The notes: generated from the letters alone by a model not told the origin. Numbered from the stretch's first letter, positions 27,390 to 36,460 are shown. The stretch is DNA of 64,000 bases from Streptomyces californicus (GCF_000717645.1 NZ_JNZZ01000027.1:1-64000); one strand, 5' to 3'. Made by a program: numbers and translations.

Positions 27390-28055
27390 TCAGCCCCCGG
27401 CCGGGGCGACGCCGATCGGGCAGGAGACGCCCGTGCCGCCGATGCCGCAGTAGCCGCCCGGGTTCTTGTCCAGGTACTGCTGGTGGTACGCCTCCGCCGG
27501 CCAGAACGGGCGGCCCTCGGCCGGGAGGATCTCCGTCGTGATCTCCCGGTGGCCCGAGGCCGTCAGGACCTTCTGGTACGCCTCACGGGAGGCGTCGGCC
27601 GCCGCCGCCTGGGCGGGGGAGTGGGTGTAGATCGCCGAGCGGTACTGGGTGCCGACGTCGTTGCCCTGGCGGAAGCCCTGGGTCGGGTTGTGCGACTCCC
27701 AGAACAGCTTCAGCAGCTCCTCGTACGACACGACGGCCGGGTCGAAGACGACGCGGACCGCCTCCGTGTGGCCGGTCATCCCCGAGCACGCCTCCTCGTA
27801 CGTGGGGTTCTCCGTGTAGCCGCCCTGGTAGCCGACGAGCGTCGTCCACACGCCCTCCGTCTGCCAGAACTTCCGCTCCGCGCCCCAGAAGCAGCCCAGC
27901 GCGAAGTCCGCCACCTCCAGGCCCTCCGGATACGGGCCCACCAGGGGGTTGCCGAGGACGGTGTGGCGGGAGGGGACGGTGAACTCGGGGACGGGGCGGC
28001 CGCGCAGGGCCTGCTCCGGGGTGGGGAGCTCGGGGGTGCGACGGTTCAGGAACAT
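27390..28055 (-). CDS. msrA: Peptide-methionine (S)-S-oxide reductase
   Basis: 221 residues. It repairs oxidised methionine using a catalytic cysteine in [16 protein letters not shown]. Other MsrA motifs are [25 protein letters not shown] (two pieces), [25 protein letters not shown], and a C-terminal Cys-containing [17 protein letters not shown] that can supply the resolving cysteines. The N-terminal 40-residue extension ([20 protein letters not shown]) is common in Streptomyces MsrA. GGAGGAG precedes the ATG at 28055. Confidence 0.95.
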   Translation of the reverse strand: MFLNRRTPELPTPEQALRGRPVPEFTVPSRHTVLGNPLVGPYPEGLEVADFALGCFWGAERKFWQTEGVWTTLVGYQGGYTENPTYEEACSGMTGHTEAVRVVFDPAVVSYEELLKLFWESHNPTQGFRQGNDVGTQYRSAIYTHSPAQAAAADASREAYQKVLTASGHREITTEILPAEGRPFWPAEAYHQQYLDKNPGGYCGIGGTGVSCPIGVAPAGG

Positions 28056-28099
28056 GCGGGGGCTCCTCCGGGTGTCGGTGTTCGGCACGTACAACACGG

Positions 28100-28133
28100 G
28101 AGCGGCCCCCGGGATTCCGGGGCGGGGCCGCTC
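28100..28133 (-). terminator. Hairpin at the end of the LysR gene
   Basis: 10-bp stem GAGCGGCCCC/GGGGCCGCTC whose proximal arm overlaps the stop codon of the LysR-family gene. Confidence 0.6.
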
Positions 28134-29031
28134 ACCCGGTGACTTCGGCGACGTCCGCGAGCGCCCGCGCGAAGCCGCGGGTCCTGGCCGTCTCGTGGTG
28201 CCGGTGCCACACCAGCGCGAGCGAGGAGTCGGGGAGGCCGGTCACCGGGACGAAGACCACGGCGTGGCTGCCGTAGTAGTCGGCCGTAGGGTGGCACAGC
28301 AGCATCGCTCCCCGGCCCGTCCGCACCAGCGCCAGCCCCTCCTGCAGGCTGCTCACCGCGGGCCCGGACGGGATCGCCCGCCCGCCGGGGGTGACGACCG
28401 GGGCCTGGGCCAGCCGCCAGTACTCCGGGGCCGCCCCCGCCACGCCGATCAGCGGGCCGTCCGCCAGCTCCTCGGCGTCGACGCCGTCCCGGCGGGCGTA
28501 CGGGTGGCGGTCGGAGACGGCGAGCGTCAGCGGCCGGGTCGAGAAGACCGGGCCCACCACCAGCGCGTCGTCCCGGACCGGCGTCAGCACCACCGCCGCG
28601 TCGACCTCCCCCCGGTGCACCGCGCCGAACGGGTCGGAGAGCGGGATCTCCGCGATCTCCGCCGCGCACTCCGGGTGGGCGTCCCGGAAGGCCGCGACCG
28701 CCCGCAGGAACGCGTCGTTCGCCGTCCCCTGGAAGCCGACGCGGAACACGCCCCCGAGGCCGCGCGCCGCGTCCCGCACCTCGCCGATCGTCGTGACGAT
28801 CGCGTCGAAGGCGGGCCGCAGCCCCGCGTGCAACTGCTCGCCGAGCGGGGTGAGCCGCACCCGGCGGCTCGTCCGGTCGACCAGCCGCCCGCCGATCCGG
28901 CTCTCCAGCGCCCGCAGCAACTGACTGATCCTGCTCTGCGAGAGGTAGAGGCGCTCCCCGGCCCGGCCGAAGTGCAGTTCCTCGGCCAGGGCGAGGAACG
29001 CCTCCAGCTCCCGGATCTCCGGATTGCTCAT
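28132..29031 (-). CDS. LysR-family transcriptional regulator
   Basis: 299 residues. The N-terminal helix-turn-helix is [21 protein letters not shown], then [21 protein letters not shown] and [15 protein letters not shown]. The C-terminal part is the periplasmic-binding-like effector domain ([14 protein letters not shown]..., [19 protein letters not shown]). It is divergent from an MFS exporter gene, the classic layout for a LysR regulator controlling its neighbour, and a perfect T-N11-A dyad lies between them. The effector is unknown. ATG at 29031 gives the standard N-terminus. Confidence 0.93.
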   Translation of the reverse strand: MSNPEIRELEAFLALAEELHFGRAGERLYLSQSRISQLLRALESRIGGRLVDRTSRRVRLTPLGEQLHAGLRPAFDAIVTTIGEVRDAARGLGGVFRVGFQGTANDAFLRAVAAFRDAHPECAAEIAEIPLSDPFGAVHRGEVDAAVVLTPVRDDALVVGPVFSTRPLTLAVSDRHPYARRDGVDAEELADGPLIGVAGAAPEYWRLAQAPVVTPGGRAIPSGPAVSSLQEGLALVRTGRGAMLLCHPTADYYGSHAVVFVPVTGLPDSSLALVWHRHHETARTRGFARALADVAEVTG

Positions 29032-29062
29032 GTGTTCCCCCGCCGTCCTTCCCGAGCCGGGT

Positions 29063-29114
29063 GCCGCCACCCGGGTGTCGTTTGTCCGGCCGCCACCCGG
29101 GTGTCGCTTGTCCG
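29063..29114. repeat. 26-bp direct repeat, two copies
   Basis: Copies 29063-29088 and 29089-29114 differ at one base (unit begins GCCGCCACCCGGGTGTCG). They lie in the leader of the LysR gene. Confidence 0.9.
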
Positions 29115-29121
29115 AGTGTCT

Positions 29122-29156
29122 CCCGGAGCCCGGAGCCCGGAGCCCGGAGCCCGGAG
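29122..29156. repeat. Heptanucleotide repeat (CCCGGAG)5
   Basis: Five perfect tandem copies of CCCGGAG in the LysR/MFS intergenic region. Non-coding; may vary in copy number. Confidence 0.9.
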
Positions 29157-29182
29157 TCCTGAACCCGAGCCCCGCGCCCGGG

Positions 29183-29210
29183 CCCCGATCCATGAGCCCC
29201 GATCCATGAG
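29183..29210. repeat. 14-bp tandem repeat, two copies
   Basis: Perfect copies 29183-29196 and 29197-29210 of CCCCGATCCATGAG. The second supplies the left arm of the LysR-type operator. Confidence 0.85.
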
Positions 29211-29222
29211 CCCAGCTCATGG
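29204..29222. promoter_or_regulatory. LysR-type operator (T-N11-A dyad)
   Basis: CCATGAG-CCCAG-CTCATGG, a 7-bp perfect inverted repeat. Its core ATGAG-N5-CTCAT fits the LysR consensus T-N11-A. It is 54 bases before the MFS start codon and 173 before the LysR start, in the divergent spacer. Confidence 0.6.
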
Positions 29223-29276
29223 AAGGATGAGCGTTCGGCCGTTGTTCCCGGCACCCGGCCTCGCTTGGCTGGGGGC

Positions 29277-30485
29277 ATGACGCAGGTTCAGGAATCCTCA
29301 GCGGGCCGGGCCGCCGGCCCGACGCCCCCGCGCAACGGCTGGTGGGGTGTCGCGGCCCTCGCGCTCGGCACGTTCACGGTGGTCACGTCCGAGATGCTGC
29401 CCGTCGGGCTGCTCACGCCGATGGGCCGCTCCCTGGGCGTCCCGGAGGGCGTGGCCGGGCTGACCCTCACCATCACCGGCCTCGTCGCCGCGCTCTCCGC
29501 TCCCGTGCTGATCCCGCTGCTCGGCCGCACCGACCGGCGTACGGCGCTGTGCGCGCTGGTCGCCGTCCTGGTCGTCGGCAACCTCGGCGCGGCGTGGGCT
29601 CCGGGATTCGGGACCATGGTCGCCGCCCGGGTCCTGGTCGGCGTCGGCATGGGCGGCGTCTGGGCCCTCGCGGCCGGGCTCGCGGTCCGGCTCGTTCCGG
29701 CGCGGTCCGCCGGGGCCGCGACCTCCCTGGTCTTCAGCGGCGTCGCCGTCGCGTCCGTCCTCGGCGTCCCCGCCGGCACGTACCTCGGGGCCTTCGCGGG
29801 CTGGCGCGCCGCGTTCTGGGCCGCCGCCGGGCTCGGGGCAGCGGTGCTGGTCGCGGCGGCGCTGCTGCTGCCCCGGCTCCCTGCGGAGACCCCCGTTCCG
29901 CTCGGCGGCGCGCTGCGGCTGACCCGCGACCCCCGGCTGCGTACGGGCCTCGTCGTCGTCGCCTTCCTGGTCACCGGGCACTTCGCGGCGTACACGTACG
30001 TCCGGCCGGTCCTGGAGGACGTCTCCGAGGTCGGCGCGGGCGCCGTCGGCACACTGCTCCTGGTTTACGGGGTCGCCGGTGTGGCCGGGAACTTCCTGGC
30101 CGGGGCCGGTGCGGCCCGCTCCCCGCGCCGCACCCTGCTGGTGATCGCCACGGTCCTGGCGGCCACCGTCGCCGCGCTGCCGTGGCTGGGCGGCTCCGTC
30201 GCCCTCGCGGCCGTCCTGATGGCGGTCTGGGGCCTGAGCTACGGCGGCGTCTCGGTCAGCACGCAGACCTGGTTCCTGCTCGCCGCCCCCGACGCCCGCG
30301 AGGCGGCCTCCTCGCTCTTCGTCGGGGTGTTCAACGGGGCCATCGCGCTGGGCGCCCTGGTGGGCGGGCTCGCGGCGGACGGCATCGGCGTCACGGCGGT
30401 GATGTGGGTGGGCGGAGCGCTCGCGGTGGGCGCTCTGGTGACCACGGCCGCCGGGCGGGCCCCGGTCGCCGCCCTCGCACCCTGA
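29277..30485 (+). CDS. MFS efflux transporter (DHA1/AraJ type)
   Basis: 402 residues with twelve predicted membrane helices. The first helix segment WWGVAALALGTFTVVTSEMLPVGLL (two pieces), the RTDRR loop 2-3 basic motif and VGVGMGGVWALAAGLAVRLVPA are typical of the Cmx/AraJ drug-efflux group. It likely exports a small molecule with proton antiport; the substrate is unknown. It is divergent from a LysR regulator, which probably controls it. ATG at 29277 (a TTG four codons upstream is possible). Confidence 0.92.
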   Translation: MTQVQESSAGRAAGPTPPRNGWWGVAALALGTFTVVTSEMLPVGLLTPMGRSLGVPEGVAGLTLTITGLVAALSAPVLIPLLGRTDRRTALCALVAVLVVGNLGAAWAPGFGTMVAARVLVGVGMGGVWALAAGLAVRLVPARSAGAATSLVFSGVAVASVLGVPAGTYLGAFAGWRAAFWAAAGLGAAVLVAAALLLPRLPAETPVPLGGALRLTRDPRLRTGLVVVAFLVTGHFAAYTYVRPVLEDVSEVGAGAVGTLLLVYGVAGVAGNFLAGAGAARSPRRTLLVIATVLAATVAALPWLGGSVALAAVLMAVWGLSYGGVSVSTQTWFLLAAPDAREAASSLFVGVFNGAIALGALVGGLAADGIGVTAVMWVGGALAVGALVTTAAGRAPVAALAP

Positions 30486-30494
30486 GCCCCGCCC

Positions 30495-30578
30495 CCGGAC
30501 CTACGGAGCACGTTCCGGACCTCCGGACCTACGGAGCACGGTTCGGACCTCCGGACGTACGGGGCACGTTCCGGCCGG
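30495..30578. repeat. 28-bp tandem repeat, three copies
   Basis: Units 30495-30522, 30523-30550 and 30551-30578 begin CCGGACSTACGGRGCACG. It starts nine bases after the MFS stop codon. Confidence 0.9.
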
Positions 30579-30592
30579 GGCCACCGGAAGGC

Positions 30593-30628
30593 GTCGGGGC
30601 CGGGGGCTCTCCGCTCCCCGGCCCCGAC
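30593..30628. terminator. Bidirectional terminator
   Basis: 13-bp perfect stem GTCGGGGCCGGGG/CCCCGGCCCCGAC with a 10-base loop, between the converging MFS gene and the gene at 30640. Confidence 0.75.
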
Positions 30629-30639
30629 CCGTTCCTGGC

Positions 30640-31773
30640 TCAGGCGGTCGCGGGCGCCGCGCGCACCGACTGGTCGCGCAGGGAGCAGTACTCGGCGGCG
30701 GGATCGGCCCGGTAGCGCCACGGCAGGGCGCCCACATAGCCGTCCACCAGCCGGAACTGCTCCACCGCCGCCTCGTCGCGGTCCTGGAGCGAGAGGTAGT
30801 ACGCCAGCAGATGGCGCACCTCCGCCAGCCGCGGGTGGGCCGGGTCGGCGGCGGCCACGTCCGCGAGGGCGGCGTCGACCAGGGCCACCATCTCCGGCGT
30901 CCGGTCGACCTCCTGGTCCGTCGTCTCGTCGTGCTCGAAGTGCACGATCAGCGGGAACGCGGTCAGCAGGCTGCCCAGGGGCGCCTTCGCGGCGGCCTCG
31001 GCGGCGAACGCCCGTGCCAGCTCGTGCGAGCCGCGCCACTTCTGGCACCAGTACTGGACCGCGGAGAAGTGCGCCTCGTAGTGGTACGGGGCACGCTCGG
31101 TGATCGCCGCCCAGATCCGGTCCATCTCCGCGTGCGGGTAGCCGAGGCCGAGCGCGGTCCAGATCTCCGTGATGTACGGGGTCGGGTCCTCCGGGTTCAG
31201 CCCGGCGGCCCGCTCCGTCTCGGCGCGCGAACGCTGGAGCGTCGCGTGGAAGCCCCGGAACTGCTCACCCGTCGTGTACTGGGCCCGCTTCCCGCCCCGG
31301 ATGTCCCAGGCCAGGCAGACCGTGCTGCGGGCCCGCACCACCGCCGCGTCCGGGTCGTCGGGGCGGGCCGTCTCCCACGCCAGCAGCCAGGTGTCGTCCT
31401 GCGCGGCCTTCTCGCCCAGGTCGAACGCGTACGACGACCGGTTCTCCCAGTCGCGCTCGGCGGCCGTACGCCCCAGGAGCGCGGCGGCCGGCTCCCACTC
31501 CCCGCGCGCCACCGCGTCGAGGGCGGCGGTCAGTTCGGCGGGCACCGGGCTCGCGCTGTCGGTGTTCTGCCGGTCCGGGGGAAGCAGCCCGATGGCCGCG
31601 CACTCCTCCGGCAGTTCGTACGGGCCGTCGGACTCGTCCGAGCCGTCGGGCTCCTCCGAACCGCTCCGCCAGCCCTCCAGGGCGCCCTGCACGATGGCTT
31701 TCAGGAACCAGAGGCCGATGGCCAGGACGATGAGGACGATGACGGCCAGAACGGCCCAGAGCAGGGTGATCAC
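30640..31773 (-). CDS. Membrane-anchored helical protein, paralogue A
   Basis: 377 residues, not recognised as a named family. One N-terminal hydrophobic helix (LLWAVLAVIVLIVLAIGLWFL) is followed by an acidic linker and a long soluble helical part that resembles TPR-type repeats. It is a clear paralogue of the gene at 34035. Both share the block RAPxHxxAH...W.GS...AxxFAxxAAAxAPxGSLL and the near-C-terminal GxVGALPW. The M48 protease gene lies between the two. The trio reads in one direction and may form one unit, for example a protease with two accessory proteins; that is inference. Confidence 0.8.
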   Translation of the reverse strand: MITLLWAVLAVIVLIVLAIGLWFLKAIVQGALEGWRSGSEEPDGSDESDGPYELPEECAAIGLLPPDRQNTDSASPVPAELTAALDAVARGEWEPAAALLGRTAAERDWENRSSYAFDLGEKAAQDDTWLLAWETARPDDPDAAVVRARSTVCLAWDIRGGKRAQYTTGEQFRGFHATLQRSRAETERAAGLNPEDPTPYITEIWTALGLGYPHAEMDRIWAAITERAPYHYEAHFSAVQYWCQKWRGSHELARAFAAEAAAKAPLGSLLTAFPLIVHFEHDETTDQEVDRTPEMVALVDAALADVAAADPAHPRLAEVRHLLAYYLSLQDRDEAAVEQFRLVDGYVGALPWRYRADPAAEYCSLRDQSVRAAPATA

Positions 31774-31828
31774 GTGGCGTCTCTCTGTGGGACGGGACGG
31801 GGTGGAGTGGGCGGGGTGGGGCGTGACA

Positions 31829-31864
31829 GGTTCCGGTTCCGCCGACTTCGACGGAACCGGAACC
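31829..31864. terminator. Hairpin between the protease gene and paralogue A
   Basis: 13-bp perfect stem GGTTCCGGTTCCG/CGGAACCGGAACC with a 10-base loop. The right arm extends into a run of GGAACC hexamers to 31875. It is 50 bases past the protease stop, so it may end that transcript or reduce read-through into paralogue A. Confidence 0.55.
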
Positions 31865-31914
31865 GGAACCGGAACGTGAACCGTTGCCGGGACCGGGCTG
31901 GGACCGGGGCCCGG

Positions 31915-33756
31915 CTACGCGGTGGGGCCGGGAGCCGGGGCCTGGGCGGGCGCGGAGGTCTCCGGCGCGGCCACCGGCTCCAGCAGGGCGCGCAGCGGTC
32001 CCGTGTCCGGGCGGTCCGCCACCGCCGCCTCCAGCGCGGCCGGGAGTTCGTCCACCTGCCCGTACGGAAGCTCCAGCGCGGCGGACTCCGCCCAGGACAG
32101 CTGCCAGCGGGCCTGGCCCTGGCGCAGATACTCGGCGCTGACGAGCTGCGAGAGCCCCGCGCGGAGCTGGGGGCGGGCGAACTCGCGGGCCGCCCGGCCG
32201 TGCGCGGCAGCCGCCTCTGCGGAGCGCGGGAGCCGTTCGGCGATCCGCCACAGCGCCCCGGCGTCGATCGCGTCGAGCAGCGTCCCCAGCGTTGCGGCGC
32301 CGGCTCCGTCGCCCTCCGGGGCCGCCTCCGGCCGTGACGTGCGGTCCGCGTCGGCGTCGGCGCCGGGGCGGGCGTCGGCCCCGTGCCCCGGCGTGCCGTC
32401 GGCGTCGGCCCCGTGCCCCGGTGTGCCGTCGGCGTCGGCCCCGTGCCCCGGTGTGCCGCCGCCACCGTGCGTCCCGTGCGGAGACGTGTCCTCGCCGCTC
32501 GCCGTCCCGAGCGCCAGCGCGCCGAATCGCTGAGCGGACCGCTCGGTCTGAACGCTCATCGCGGCGTGGACCAGCTCCGGCCAGTCCAGCCGCCGCAGCC
32601 CCAGGGCGGCCGGCGTGAGCACGGTCTCCTCGACGGCGGCGAAGGACCGGTCCGCGTCGGCCAGCAGTGACAGGGACGGCCGGACCGGGTCCGAGGCGCG
32701 GCCGTCGTCCGGGAGCGCCTCGATCCGGGCGACACGCTCGGCGATCGGCGGGTGGGAGTCGTACGGGGAGACCGGTTCGGTGGGCAGCTCGCCGCGCAGC
32801 GCGTCCAGCTCCGCGTGGCGGGCGGCCAGCAGGTGGCGGAAGCCGCCGAGGAACTCACCGGGCGGCGGCAGCAGGCCCGCGTCGACGCCGAGCGTCGCGT
32901 AGCAGTTCAGGTAGAAGTCGTGGGCCGCGTCGATGACCGGGATCTCGCGCAGCGCCGACGAGGTCGCGTCGCGGCCCGCGATCCGGGCCGCCGCGACGTC
33001 CGCGGCGAACTCCGCGCGCCGGGAGCCGGAGAGGGTGGCGCGCAGGTAGAACTTCCCGTACGCCGTGTACAGCCGCGCCATCGCCCGGTAGGTGACGCCC
33101 GTGCCGGTGGTGTCGACCTCCTTCGCCTTCCTGCCCTTGGCGACGGCCGCGGCGGCCTTCTTCTCCTGCCGGGCGCGCTCCTTGGAGACCTTGGCGCCGG
33201 CGCGTTCCTCGAAGTGGGCGACGGTGCGCAGGACGTGGACGCGACCGCGCTCGGAGATCGCCGCGAGACGGGTGTCGGCGTTGCCGTAGTGGCCCATCTC
33301 GTGGGCGAGCACGGCCCGCAGCCCGCTCTCGGACAGCCCCGTCATCAGCGGCAGCCCGATGCGGAGCCGCCGGGTGCCGCCCGCGAGCCCGAGGAGACGG
33401 GAGTCCTCGGAGACCGCCGCGTTGACGTCGCCGGTGAGCAGGATCTCGTCCGGGGCGCGGGTCCCGACCTGCTGGGCGATGTCCCGCACGGTCTGCCAGA
33501 GCCGTGGCTCCCGGCTCTCGTCCACCCGTACGCCGGGCACGTCCTCGTACGGGGGCGTCCGGAGCATGAACATGCCCCGGACGATCGGGAGGGCGAGCAC
33601 CGCGCTGACGATGAACACCTTCAGCGCGAAGGGGCCGGGCGTGTGGACGGCCGCCGCCCAGTCGGCGGCGGCCAGGGCGGCGAGCAGGAAGAGGCCGAGC
33701 AGGTAGAAGCCCGCGAGCAGGACGAGAGCGCGCGCGGCGCGCGGTGTTGGGCCCAT
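31915..33756 (-). CDS. M48-family membrane metalloprotease
   Basis: 613 residues. Two membrane helices (ALVLLAGFYLLGLFLLAALA and KVFIVSAVLALPIVRGMF) precede the catalytic domain. The zinc motif is HEMGH (His152, Glu153, His156) within LRAVLAHEMGHYGNADT, and the third ligand Glu is in RRAEFAADVAAARIAG. M48 enzymes of this HtpX/Ste24 group degrade misfolded or specific membrane proteins. After the peptidase domain comes a Gly/Asp-rich linker with three copies of GTPGHGADAD (a 30-bp DNA repeat), then a roughly 100-residue helical C-terminal domain. The family is usually shorter, so the tail is extra. Confidence 0.9.
   Translation of the reverse strand: MGPTPRAARALVLLAGFYLLGLFLLAALAAADWAAAVHTPGPFALKVFIVSAVLALPIVRGMFMLRTPPYEDVPGVRVDESREPRLWQTVRDIAQQVGTRAPDEILLTGDVNAAVSEDSRLLGLAGGTRRLRIGLPLMTGLSESGLRAVLAHEMGHYGNADTRLAAISERGRVHVLRTVAHFEERAGAKVSKERARQEKKAAAAVAKGRKAKEVDTTGTGVTYRAMARLYTAYGKFYLRATLSGSRRAEFAADVAAARIAGRDATSSALREIPVIDAAHDFYLNCYATLGVDAGLLPPPGEFLGGFRHLLAARHAELDALRGELPTEPVSPYDSHPPIAERVARIEALPDDGRASDPVRPSLSLLADADRSFAAVEETVLTPAALGLRRLDWPELVHAAMSVQTERSAQRFGALALGTASGEDTSPHGTHGGGGTPGHGADADGTPGHGADADGTPGHGADARPGADADADRTSRPEAAPEGDGAGAATLGTLLDAIDAGALWRIAERLPRSAEAAAAHGRAAREFARPQLRAGLSQLVSAEYLRQGQARWQLSWAESAALELPYGQVDELPAALEAAVADRPDTGPLRALLEPVAAPETSAPAQAPAPGPTA
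32371..32460. repeat. In-frame 30-bp minisatellite in the M48 gene
   Basis: Three near-identical units (32371-32400, 32401-32430, 32431-32460) encode the decapeptide GTPGHGADAD. Unit length is a multiple of three, so copy-number change would keep frame. Confidence 0.9.
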
Positions 33757-34034
33757 CGGGCGGTTCCCCCCACGGGAAAGGAAGACGTCCCGCCCGTGGG
33801 CGCGCACGGGGCGCCGGGTCGGTACGCGAAGTGAACAAGGGGGCACGTCGGCCGTGGGCGTCGGCCACGAAGGCCGAACGTACGAGTCGAACGCGCGTGT
33901 GGGGGGACCCGGAGTATCTCTCACCGGGCGAACCGGCGGCAACGCGAATCAGCCCTGGTCAGCAGCCGTTACCGCACCGTGCTCAACGCGGCGGCGGCGC
34001 ATCGCTCGCCGCCGCGCCGAGCACCGGGGGCGGC

Positions 34035-35138
34035 TCAGTGCGGCAGCGTCGCCGGGCTGCCGCCGTTCGCCTCGTACCCCGCGACCGCCAGCGCCCGGTA
34101 GACCGCGTACCGCGCGGCCGGGTCCGCCTCCGTCGTCCACGGCAGGGCGCCCACGTGGCCGTCGATCCGGATCAACTGGTGCATGGCCTCCGACCAGCGC
34201 TCCATGTGGACCAGGAAGAGCACCAGCAGATGCCGTACGTGCGGGAGCATCGGGTCGTCGGGGCGGGCCGCGTGCACCGCGAACATCGCGCCCTCGACCG
34301 CCTTCGTCACCACCTGGCTGCGGTAGAAGCCCTGCACGAGGTTGATCTCCGGCAGGTGCTCGTACACCGCGAACAGCGGCAGCGCGGCGAGCAGGGAGCC
34401 CTGCGGGGCGCGGGCGGCGGCGGCCGTCGCGAACGCCTCCGCGTCCTTGCGCGAGCCGTGCCACCGCTCGCTGTGGAAGTGCAGCGCCGCGATGTGCGCG
34501 CCCATGTGCGCCGGGGCCCGGTCGATGATCTTCGCCCAGAGCTGGTCGAACTGCTCCGGGGTGTAGCCGAGGCCCCGGGCCACCGCCAGCTCCACGATGT
34601 ACGGGACGGGGTCGCCCGGCGCCAGCAGGGCCGCCCCGCCGCAGACCGTACGGGCCTCCTCAAGGATGATCCGGAAGTCGTCGCTCCCCGCCGCCGAGGA
34701 CCGCCACGCCTGCTGCACCAGGAACTCCGCGTGCACCGCCGCCCCGCCCGCGTCCTTCGGGGCCTCCGAGCGCCAGGCCCGCAGCCACGCGCCGCCGACG
34801 CCGGGCCGCTGCGCCAGCTCCAGCGAGGCCGCGCCGGCGAACGCCTGCACCCGCTGCCAGCGCAGCTCGCCCTCCTTCGGCGTACCGGCCAGCAACTGGG
34901 ACGCGGCCTGCCACTTCTGGGTGCCCTGGACCACGTCGAGCACGTCGAGCAGGTCCTGGTCGGGGCCGGGCATCCGGACGTCCAGCTCCTCCTGACGGGC
35001 GAAGCCGTACGCGTCCGGGTCGGCGGCGTCCGGCGAACCGGGGGCGACCTGGCGGACACCGCCCCGGCGCCGCATGACCCACGGACCGATGACGGCGGCG
35101 AGCAGGCCCATCGCGAGCAGGAACCACAGAATCTCCAT
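34035..35138 (-). CDS. Membrane-anchored helical protein, paralogue B
   Basis: 367 residues. An N-terminal helix (ILWFLLAMGLLAAVIGPWVM) is followed by a basic stop-transfer RRRGG, then a soluble helical domain. It shares with paralogue A (30640) the blocks YIVELAVARGLGYTPEQFDQLW, RAPAHMGAHIAALHFHSERW, AAAARAPQGSLLAALPL and GHVGALPW. It is the first gene of the protease trio on this strand; 278 bases separate it from the protease. Function unknown. Confidence 0.8.
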   Translation of the reverse strand: MEILWFLLAMGLLAAVIGPWVMRRRGGVRQVAPGSPDAADPDAYGFARQEELDVRMPGPDQDLLDVLDVVQGTQKWQAASQLLAGTPKEGELRWQRVQAFAGAASLELAQRPGVGGAWLRAWRSEAPKDAGGAAVHAEFLVQQAWRSSAAGSDDFRIILEEARTVCGGAALLAPGDPVPYIVELAVARGLGYTPEQFDQLWAKIIDRAPAHMGAHIAALHFHSERWHGSRKDAEAFATAAAARAPQGSLLAALPLFAVYEHLPEINLVQGFYRSQVVTKAVEGAMFAVHAARPDDPMLPHVRHLLVLFLVHMERWSEAMHQLIRIDGHVGALPWTTEADPAARYAVYRALAVAGYEANGGSPATLPH

Positions 35139-35204
35139 GGCCCCATTGTCCCCGGACCGGCGAGTGGCCGGTAAGGGCCCTCCGTACGAACTACCCTCGG
35201 GGCC

Positions 35205-36350
35205 ATGAGCGACCAGCACAGCTTCGAGACCCTCGCCATCCACGCGGGGAACACGGCCGACCCCCTCACCGGCGCGGTGGTCCCGCCGATCTACCAGGTG
35301 TCCACGTACAAGCAGGACGGCGTGGGCGGACTGCGCGGCGGCTACGAGTACAGCCGGAGCGCCAACCCGACCCGTACCGCCCTGGAGGAGAACCTCGCCG
35401 CCCTCGAAGGCGGCCGCCGCGGCCTCGCCTTCGCCTCCGGGCTCGCCGCCGAGGACTGCCTCCTGCGGACGCTGCTGACCCCCGGCGACCACGTGGTCAT
35501 CCCGAACGACGCCTACGGCGGCACGTTCCGGCTGTTCGCGAAGGTCGCCTCGCGGTGGGGCGTGGAGTTCTCGGTGGCCGACACCTCGGACGTGGCCGCC
35601 GTACGGGCCGCGATCACCCCGAGCACCAAGGCGGTCTGGGTGGAGACCCCGTCCAACCCGCTGCTCGGCATCACCGACATCGCCGCCGTCGCCCAGGTCG
35701 CGCACGACGCCGGGGCCCGCCTCGTCGTCGACAACACCTTCGCCTCGCCCTACCTCCAGCAGCCCCTCGCGCTCGGCGCGGACGTCGTCGTGCACTCCAC
35801 CACCAAGTACATGGGCGGCCACTCCGACGTCGTCGGCGGCGCGCTCGTCGTCAGCGACCCGGAGCTGGCCGAGGAGCTGGCGTACCACCAGAACGCCATG
35901 GGCGCGGTCGCCGGGCCGTTCGACGCCTGGCTCGTGCTGCGCGGCATCAAGACGCTCGCCGTACGCATGGACCGGCACACCGAGAACGCCACCAAGGTCG
36001 CCGATCTGCTGACCCGGCACCCCAAGGTCTCCCAGGTCCTCTACCCGGGGCTGCCCGAGCACCCGGGCCACGAGGTCGCCGCCAAGCAGATGAAGGCGTT
36101 CGGCGGCATGGTGTCCTTCCGCGTCGCCGGTGGCGAGGAGGCGGCGGTCGAGGTCTGCAACCGGGCGAAGCTGTTCACGCTCGGCGAGTCGCTCGGCGGG
36201 GTGGAGTCCCTGCTGGAGCACCCGGGCCGGATGACGCACGCCTCCGCCGCGGGCTCCCCGCTGGAGGTCCCGGCGGACCTGGTGCGCCTCTCCGTCGGCA
36301 TCGAGAACGGCGACGACCTGCTCGCCGACCTCACCCAGGCGCTGGGCTGA
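35205..36350 (+). CDS. metB: Cystathionine gamma-synthase
   Basis: 381 residues, a PLP enzyme of the Cys/Met metabolism family. It joins an activated homoserine ester with cysteine to give cystathionine. Conserved parts are THE N-terminal AIHAGNTADPLTGAVVPPIY, YEYSRSANPTRTALEENLA, the cofactor lysine in VVHSTTKYMGGHSDVVGG, and the C-terminal SLGGVESLLEHPGRMTHAS. Family members also include gamma-lyases, which sequence alone cannot fully exclude. A TACCCT box ends seven bases before the ATG, so the message may be leaderless. It is divergent from paralogue B. Confidence 0.93.
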   Translation: MSDQHSFETLAIHAGNTADPLTGAVVPPIYQVSTYKQDGVGGLRGGYEYSRSANPTRTALEENLAALEGGRRGLAFASGLAAEDCLLRTLLTPGDHVVIPNDAYGGTFRLFAKVASRWGVEFSVADTSDVAAVRAAITPSTKAVWVETPSNPLLGITDIAAVAQVAHDAGARLVVDNTFASPYLQQPLALGADVVVHSTTKYMGGHSDVVGGALVVSDPELAEELAYHQNAMGAVAGPFDAWLVLRGIKTLAVRMDRHTENATKVADLLTRHPKVSQVLYPGLPEHPGHEVAAKQMKAFGGMVSFRVAGGEEAAVEVCNRAKLFTLGESLGGVESLLEHPGRMTHASAAGSPLEVPADLVRLSVGIENGDDLLADLTQALG

Positions 36351-36371
36351 CCCCGGAACCGGGGCAGCGGT

Positions 36372-36405
36372 GAAGGGGGCCCGCCGACCACGGCGGGCCC
36401 CCTTC
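36372..36405. terminator. Bidirectional terminator
   Basis: 15-bp perfect stem GAAGGGGGCCCGCCG/CGGCGGGCCCCCTTC with a 4-base loop ACCA, between the converging metB and DUF1059 genes. Confidence 0.85.
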
Positions 36406-36460
36406 GGGCCGTCCGAAGCGGGGCCCCGAGCCGCGAAGCCCCGGCGCGGGGCGCCTGCGG

